A stretch of DNA of 64,000 bases from Massilia sp. PDC64. GTDB lineage: Bacteria > Pseudomonadota > Gammaproteobacteria > Burkholderiales > Burkholderiaceae_D. The notes under the pieces are model-generated. The model did not search any database. It saw nothing but the letters and a program-made list of their open reading frames with translations, and was not told the origin of the DNA. The position numbers and the translations under genes were made by a program. This document shows, piece by piece, positions 59,551 through 64,000 of the stretch. Position 1 is the first letter of the stretch. Each line of letters opens with the position of its first letter. The stretch is from contig NZ_FMZS01000003.1 in NCBI RefSeq assembly GCF_900101265.1, positions 62,001-126,000 on the forward strand. Direction: 5' to 3'.

Positions 59551-60462
59551 TCAGCACGCGTCCTGGAGCGCCAGGAACGACGCCTCGAACTCGGCGCGCA
59601 GCCACGCGCGCAACGCATGGATCGCGGGCCAGTCTTGCAGCACCGCCGGATAGACCAGCCGATGGGATGAGGCGGCCGCGCTCTCGAACGCGACGTCGAA
59701 CAGGCGCATGAGCCGCCCGGCCCGCAAGGCGTCGGCGGCGAGCACGTCGTCCGTCAGCGCGAGCCCCAGCCCCTGCTCCGCGGCCTGCAGCATGAGACTG
59801 AGGTCGTTGAACTGCGCGACCGTCGTGACGCGCGTGTCGACGCCGGCCGCGCCGAACCAGCCGGCCCACAGGTCCGGGTCGCCGAGCAGCGCTTCCGCGG
59901 CAACGGCCGCGGGCGGCTGGCCGTCCAGGCGGCGCGCCGCGGCCGGCGCACCGGTCGCGATCAGCCGCGCCGGGCGATCGTGCAGCGGTTCCGCGACGAG
60001 GCCGGGCCACGGGCCGTTCCCGGTGCGGATGCCCGCATGGAAGCCCTCGCGCAACAGGTCGACGATCCCGTTCGACGTCTCGATGTCCAGGCGGATGTCC
60101 GGATGGCGCGCATACCAGTTGCCCAGGCGCGGCATGAACCACCGTTGCGCGAACGACGGGATCATCGTGATACGCAGCGTCCGCCCTTCCGTACGGGCCG
60201 CGATGCCCGCCGCGTGCACGCTCTCGCGGATGGCGTCGAGGGCGGGCGCCACGCCGTGCAGCAGGGCCTTGCCCGCCGCATTCAGCAGGATCCCGCGGCC
60301 GACGCGGTCGAACACCTGGAAGCCGAGCCGTGCCTCCAGTGCGGCGATCTGCTGGCTGACCGCGCTATGGGTCAATCCGAGCGATTCTCCCGCAAGACGG
60401 AAGTTCTGGAGCCGGGCGGCCGCGATGAACGTGGGCAGGTAGCCGAGCGGGATTCTGGACAT
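59551..60462 (-). CDS. LysR-family transcriptional regulator (GcvA-like)
   Basis: 303 residues. HTH MSRIPLGYLPTFIAAARLQNFRLAGESLGLTHSAVSQQIAALEARLG, GcvA-type, then effector domain (RTLRITMIPSFAQRWFMPRLGNW). Divergent from the PhzF-family gene 98 bases away. The gap contains GGTAAGAAAAACTAACC on the minus strand, a possible LysR box. Confidence 0.92.
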   Translation of the reverse strand: MSRIPLGYLPTFIAAARLQNFRLAGESLGLTHSAVSQQIAALEARLGFQVFDRVGRGILLNAAGKALLHGVAPALDAIRESVHAAGIAARTEGRTLRITMIPSFAQRWFMPRLGNWYARHPDIRLDIETSNGIVDLLREGFHAGIRTGNGPWPGLVAEPLHDRPARLIATGAPAAARRLDGQPPAAVAAEALLGDPDLWAGWFGAAGVDTRVTTVAQFNDLSLMLQAAEQGLGLALTDDVLAADALRAGRLMRLFDVAFESAAASSHRLVYPAVLQDWPAIHALRAWLRAEFEASFLALQDAC

Positions 60463-60560
60463 TGGTTAGTTTTTCTTACCGTAATCCCGTATTTATATCG
60501 CTTTTTTGTCCCCGTCGCTGCGCGTAAGCTCGCATCTCGATTGTTGTGATGGGAGTGAAC

Positions 60561-61433
60561 ATGACCGAATTGAGGGCAGGGATCATCGATGTATTCGCGG
60601 CGACGCCGCTGAACGGCAATCCGCTCGCCGTCGTGCAGGACGCCGACGGGCTGACGGACGGGCAGATGCGCCGTATCGCAGGGGAATTCAACCAGGCCGA
60701 GACGACGTTCGTCATGAACAGCGCGCGCGCCGACTGGAAGCTGCGCTCGTTCACGGCGAACGGTTCCGAGGTGGTCGGCGCGGGCCACAATGCGCTCGGC
60801 GCATGGCTGTGGATGGCCGAACGCGGCGATCTCGGCCCGCTGGCGGCGGCCCAGGTCTTTACGCAGGAAATCGGTGAGGAAGTCTTGCCGATCCGGCTCG
60901 AACGCGTGGACGGCCGCATGCACGGCCGCATGCGCCAGGGGCCGCTGCGCCTGCTGGCACCGCTCGCGGACGCGGGGCCGCTCGCGCGGGCGCTCGGGCT
61001 CGGAGGGGACGCCATCCTGCCCGAGCCGGCACCGCGTCCGGCCGACACGGGCGCGGCGCACCTGATGGTCCGTGTCCGCGATGCCGCCGAGGTCGACGCC
61101 GCGCGGCCCGATGCCGACCAGCTGCTGGCCGTCCTGCGGACGACCGGGGCGGAAGGGTGTTACGTGTATGCCGTGCCGGCGGAGGCGTCCGCGCCGCTGT
61201 ACGCGCGCTTCTTCAATCCGACGGTCGGCCTGTGGGAAGACGCGGCGACGGGCACCGCGGCCGGGCCGTTGGCCGCCTATCTTGCCCGCTCCGGGATCGT
61301 GGACGGCCGCGACGTCGTCATCGAGCAGGGGACGAAGATGGGTCGCCAGAGCTTCCTGCGCGTGGCGCTCGTGCCCGACCCCGAGCTGTCCGGGACGGGC
61401 ATCATCGTGCTGCAGGGGCTGCTCAGGCTGTAA
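60561..61433 (+). CDS. PhzF-family isomerase-like protein
   Basis: 290 residues from ATG 60561 (GGGAGTGAAC). Two-domain diaminopimelate-epimerase-like fold: IIDVFAATPLNGNPLAVV, the PhzF catalytic Glu47 in NQAETTFV, SFTANGSEVVGAGHNALGA, and second-half motif GLWEDAATGTAAGPLAAYL. It probably catalyses isomerisation with proton shift; no other phenazine gene is near, so a housekeeping or detoxifying role is more likely than phenazine synthesis. Confidence 0.9.
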   Translation: MTELRAGIIDVFAATPLNGNPLAVVQDADGLTDGQMRRIAGEFNQAETTFVMNSARADWKLRSFTANGSEVVGAGHNALGAWLWMAERGDLGPLAAAQVFTQEIGEEVLPIRLERVDGRMHGRMRQGPLRLLAPLADAGPLARALGLGGDAILPEPAPRPADTGAAHLMVRVRDAAEVDAARPDADQLLAVLRTTGAEGCYVYAVPAEASAPLYARFFNPTVGLWEDAATGTAAGPLAAYLARSGIVDGRDVVIEQGTKMGRQSFLRVALVPDPELSGTGIIVLQGLLRL

Positions 61434-61482
61434 TGCCGTTACCGTCCTGCTATCATGCGATGATCGAATCTCGTTCCATATC

Positions 61483-62097
61483 ATGATGGCCGATCCGTCG
61501 CTCCTGAATCCCTGTGTCCTCGCAGGCCGCCACGTGCGGCTGGAACCGTTCGACGCGACGCTGCGCGAACCCGTCCGCGCCGCCCTGGATTGCGATCCCG
61601 ATGCGTGGCGCCTGTTCGCGATCAACGGGCAGGGCGAGGGCTTCGACGGCTTCTGGGACAGCCTGAACGCCCAGGTGGCGCAGGGCGGCTGGATCGCCTA
61701 CGCCATCCGCGCCGTCGCGACGGGCGCCGTCGTCGGCACGACCAGCTTCCTGAACCTGAAACCCACGCGCCAGACCGTGGAGATCGGCGGCACCTTCATC
61801 CATCCGGACGCACGCGCCACGTTCGTCAACGCGGAAGCGAAATACCTGATGCTGGCGCATGCCTTCGCCGGCGGCGCGCGCCGCGTGGAGCTGCTGACGG
61901 ATGCGCGCAACGTGCGCAGCCAGGCCGCCATCGCGAAACTTGGCGCCGTGCGCGAAGGCGTGCTGCGGCGCGAACGCGTCACCTGGACGGGCCACGTGCG
62001 CGACAGCGTGCTGTTCGCCGTGACGGACCTCGATTGGCCGGACGTCCGCGCGCGCCTGGAACGGCGGCTCGGCATCCATTCCCTGGAGATCGCATGA
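61483..62097 (+). CDS. GNAT-family N-acetyltransferase
   Basis: 204 residues of the RimJ/RimL-like GNAT group: GRHVRLEPFDATLREPVRAAL, GTTSFLNLKPTRQTVEIGGTFIHPDARATFVNAEAKYLML, ARRVELLTDARNVRSQAAIAKLGAVREGVLRRERV. Acetyl-CoA transfer to an amine or protein N-terminus. No clear ribosome site. Its stop overlaps the RidA start as ATGA. Confidence 0.92.
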   Translation: MMADPSLLNPCVLAGRHVRLEPFDATLREPVRAALDCDPDAWRLFAINGQGEGFDGFWDSLNAQVAQGGWIAYAIRAVATGAVVGTTSFLNLKPTRQTVEIGGTFIHPDARATFVNAEAKYLMLAHAFAGGARRVELLTDARNVRSQAAIAKLGAVREGVLRRERVTWTGHVRDSVLFAVTDLDWPDVRARLERRLGIHSLEIA

Positions 62098-62567
62098 ACG
62101 TCAAGTCTTCCCTGTTCGCCGGCCTGGTGGCCGCTATCGTCGCCGGTGCGGCACACGGCCAGGCCATCCGCAAGACCAATCCGCCGTCCGTGCCGAAGCC
62201 CGTCGCCGCGTACAGCCACGTGGCCGAGGTGCCGCCCGGCACGCGCCTGCTGTTCCTGGCGGGACAGGTCGGCAACCGGGCCGACGGGTCGCTGCCGGAA
62301 GGCGTCGAGGACCAGGCTGTGCAGGCGCTGGAAAACATCCGGCTGATTCTTGCGGCACAGGGGGCCGGGCCGCAGGACATCGCCAAACTGACGTTCTACG
62401 TGGCGGCGAAACCGGCGTCGCTGGCGAAGCTGAACGCGAAGCGCGCGGAGATGTTCGCCGGGACGCCGCCGCCGCCCAGCACGTGGATCCAGGTGGCGGG
62501 GCTGGCGCGGCCGGAGTACCTCGTCGAGATCGAGGCCGTGGCGGCTGTCCCGGCGGCGACTCACTAG
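62094..62567 (+). CDS. RidA-family protein with a signal peptide
   Basis: 157 residues. Unlike typical cytoplasmic RidA proteins it begins with a signal peptide (about 1-23, AAHGQ). RidA fold features: YSHVAEVPPGTRLLFLAGQVGNRADGS, VEDQAVQALENIRLILAAQGAGPQDIAKLTFYV, PPPSTWIQVAGLARPEYLVEIEAVA. The Arg that binds the substrate carboxylate in imine deaminases is not clearly preserved (VAGLARPEYLVEIE instead of VxxLPxxxxVEIE). So periplasmic imine hydrolysis is possible but unproven. Overlaps the GNAT stop. Confidence 0.87.
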   Translation: MNVKSSLFAGLVAAIVAGAAHGQAIRKTNPPSVPKPVAAYSHVAEVPPGTRLLFLAGQVGNRADGSLPEGVEDQAVQALENIRLILAAQGAGPQDIAKLTFYVAAKPASLAKLNAKRAEMFAGTPPPPSTWIQVAGLARPEYLVEIEAVAAVPAATH

Positions 62568-63718
62568 CGGTTGCCGTGGCTGCGGAACGCCTTGGGCGTG
62601 CAGCCGTACTCTTCCTTGAACAGCTTGTTGAAATACGAGACGTTGGCGTAACCGACCGAAAAGGCGATGTCCGCGATGGGCATGTCGGCCTTGTCGGTCA
62701 GCAGCCGCGCCGCTGCCGTCAGCCGCAACTGATTCACGTAGCCCGTGAAGGTCATGCCGAGCTCCGTTTTCAGGATCTCGTTGATTTTTTCGCGGTCCGC
62801 GCCGATCCGCGCGGTCACGCTGGCCATGTCCAGTTCGGGGTCCGTGTAATGGGTGCCGATGTACTGCAGGATGGCCGCCTTTTCCTTGTCCTTGAACGGT
62901 TCCAGGGTCAGTTGCCGGTATGCGAAGAAGCGCCTGTCGTTCTTCAGTTGCGCATCCAGGCCGGCGACGAGCGCCCGGGAGTGGGCCCGCAGGAACCAGG
63001 CGGCGAAGGCGCCCCAGCCGGTCGCCAGGATGACCGCCAGCGCGACGAGGTAGCGATCATCGCGGCCGTGCAGCGTGAATTCGCCGATCTCGACGCGGGA
63101 ATCGACTTCGCGCGGGCTCTTCGGGCTGATGCCGAACACGAATCTGCCGACCTTGCCCAGGTCGTAGGACTGGCGCGACGGGTCGATCTTCGCCGCCTGG
63201 AACCACCACGGCGGAATCGTGAGCCGGGTCAGGTCCAGCGACACCGGCGTGCCCCGCTCGCTGCAGGAGAAATAAGTGAGCGGCGACGGGTAGGTATGAA
63301 ACATGCCGGGCGTCGAGATGCCCGGGTCGAACGTGGACAGGCTGAACACCAGCGAGTTCGCGGGCGCGCATCGGGCGAGGAACGTGACGGTCGTGTACTT
63401 CGACAGATCCGCCGGCGCCGCATTGCCCTGGCCATCTTCCAGCACCAGTTCCGCCCCGACATAGGGATACGTCGCCGCGGATGTGATCCGGAAGTCGAAG
63501 CGGAACGACTGCCGGCCCGGTTCGACGATGCGGATGGTCGATGTGCCGCCCAGGATCGCGTCCGTGGTGACGGCCGGCCGCCAGCGCACGCCGCTCCGTT
63601 CCCTGGGAACGAGCGACGCGGACGGATAGCTTCGCTGGATGCAAAACCATGCGATCAGCGCATCGGCGGCCAGGACGAGGATGAGCGCGACCAGTGCCTG
63701 CTTGTAGAAATCCTGCAT
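62564..63718 (-). CDS. Membrane-anchored AraC regulator with a periplasmic sensor domain
   Basis: 384 residues from ATG 63718 (GAGGAGC). TM1 about 7-26, a periplasmic beta-rich domain of about 190 residues (32-222, with jelly-roll-like style as in CIA30/CBM domains; Cys117 and Cys152 may pair), TM2 about 223-242, then cytoplasmic AraC HTH (about 275-383; MASVTARIGADREKINEILKTELGMTF; PIADIAFSVGYANVSYFNKLFKEEYG). One-piece signalling from periplasmic carbohydrate to DNA is likely. Downstream of a secreted protein gene cut by the window edge, possibly its target. Confidence 0.88.
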   Translation of the reverse strand: MQDFYKQALVALILVLAADALIAWFCIQRSYPSASLVPRERSGVRWRPAVTTDAILGGTSTIRIVEPGRQSFRFDFRITSAATYPYVGAELVLEDGQGNAAPADLSKYTTVTFLARCAPANSLVFSLSTFDPGISTPGMFHTYPSPLTYFSCSERGTPVSLDLTRLTIPPWWFQAAKIDPSRQSYDLGKVGRFVFGISPKSPREVDSRVEIGEFTLHGRDDRYLVALAVILATGWGAFAAWFLRAHSRALVAGLDAQLKNDRRFFAYRQLTLEPFKDKEKAAILQYIGTHYTDPELDMASVTARIGADREKINEILKTELGMTFTGYVNQLRLTAAARLLTDKADMPIADIAFSVGYANVSYFNKLFKEEYGCTPKAFRSHGNR

Positions 63719-63763
63719 GCTCCTCGATGAATGACTCCCCTCGCGGGGAATCACGCATTATAT

Positions 63764-63796
63764 GTGTCACTGCGGTGTCACTGCGGTGTCACTGCG
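63764..63796. repeat. Three tandem 11-bp repeats across a stop codon
   Basis: GTGTCACTGCG is repeated three times (63764-63774, 63775-63785, 63786-63796) without mismatch. The last copy contains the stop codon of the partial minus-strand gene. Copy-number change could move or add stop context but would leave the preceding codons intact. Confidence 0.85.
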
Positions 63797-64000
63797 TCCA
63801 GCTCAGCGCTTGCGCGTCCAGCGAGACTTCGTAATAGCCGCGGCGGTCCCACGTCAGGGGCTTGCCGTCCTGCGACAGCGTGCCGCCGTTCACCACGACA
63901 CGCAGCTTGCGGCCCGACGGGAAGTTGGCCGGCAGCGTCCAGCGCCACGTGGTCGTGCCGGCACTGGTCGTGGGCGTGGCCGCCTGCAGCAACTGCTGGC
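63789..64000 (-). CDS. C-terminal fragment of a secreted beta-sandwich protein (cut by window end)
   Basis: 70 codons of the 3' end are visible; the frame is open to the window edge, so the start lies outside. The piece reads as a beta-sandwich tail (TTTWRWTLPANFPSGRKLRV, VVNGGTLSQDGKPLTWDRRG, YYEVSLDAQALSWTQ), of the kind found at the end of secreted glycoside hydrolases or binding modules. Family not determinable. It precedes the membrane AraC regulator in the same direction. Confidence 0.6.
   Translation of the reverse strand, partial: QQLLQAATPTTSAGTTTWRWTLPANFPSGRKLRVVVNGGTLSQDGKPLTWDRRGYYEVSLDAQALSWTQ

Noticed and set aside
60561..61433. Phenazine biosynthesis locus
   Set aside because: Only a PhzF-family protein is present; no other phz gene is nearby, and PhzF homologues are common outside phenazine pathways.
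1..64000. CRISPR arrays, tRNA or rRNA genes, prophage or complete IS elements
   Set aside because: No regularly spaced repeats, no cloverleaf or rRNA-like sequence, and no transposase or phage structural gene was found on either strand.

Overview
The window is one contiguous stretch of a high-GC, gene-dense Gram-negative chromosome. Carbohydrate-type TonB-dependent receptors without SusD partners, LacI-controlled glycosidases, many periplasmic and outer-membrane proteins, and an Anbu operon suggest a betaproteobacterium of the Oxalobacteraceae (Massilia/Telluria type). That placement is inferred from gene content and style only; no rRNA or tRNA gene is present. About 58 protein genes are supported. 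I see no CRISPR array, prophage or complete insertion sequence.

Layout. 1-10.6 kb: TonB receptor with a terminator-like hairpin in its leader; a three-gene haem-peroxidase operon (catalase-like protein, small partner, DyP peroxidase); a secreted M20 peptidase; a secreted GH31 glycosidase. 10.6-14.2 kb, minus strand: a six-gene bufferin-type operon for peptide copper-binding metallophores, with two different Cys-rich precursors, the MNIO modifying enzyme, its partner, a DoxX protein, and an alpha/beta-hydrolase that has lost its nucleophile. A helically phased repeat array lies upstream. 14.2-21.5 kb: second TonB receptor, a secreted unknown, a Sel1 protein and a GH43 enzyme. GH31, GH43 and the second receptor carry LacI-type operator sites resembling the xyl-box described in Xanthomonas, so they are probably one hemicellulose regulon whose repressor lies elsewhere. 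21.5-25.6 kb: the classical Anbu cluster (ATP-grasp, alpha-E, transglutaminase-like, Anbu).

25.7-35.8 kb: a GlxA/AraC regulator, small redox genes, a LysR-EamA pair, a cupin, and three consecutive histidine kinases. 35.8-37.9 kb: a secreted unknown, an M23 peptidase, a DUF2971 protein and a 153-bp inverted-repeat element. 38-43 kb: a beta-glucoside operon (GH1, glucokinase, MFS permease) divergent from its LacI regulator across a perfect operator. 43-50 kb: SDR/LysR pair, PafA-like phosphatase, exopolyphosphatase, PPOX protein, AraC regulator, NTF2-like protein.

50-64 kb: a lipoprotein/beta-barrel pair, a TMEM175-like channel below a large wHTH-ATPase-TPR regulator, a divergent molybdenum hydroxylase operon (2Fe-2S subunit, molybdopterin subunit, dihaem cytochrome, NTF2-like protein with two possible starts), a LysR/PhzF pair, GNAT, exported RidA, a membrane-anchored AraC regulator with a periplasmic sensor domain, and the 3' end of a secreted protein cut by the window edge.

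Most promising leads: the bufferin operon with its dead hydrolase and phased operator array, the scattered xyl-box-like regulon, and the attenuator-like hairpin before the first receptor.
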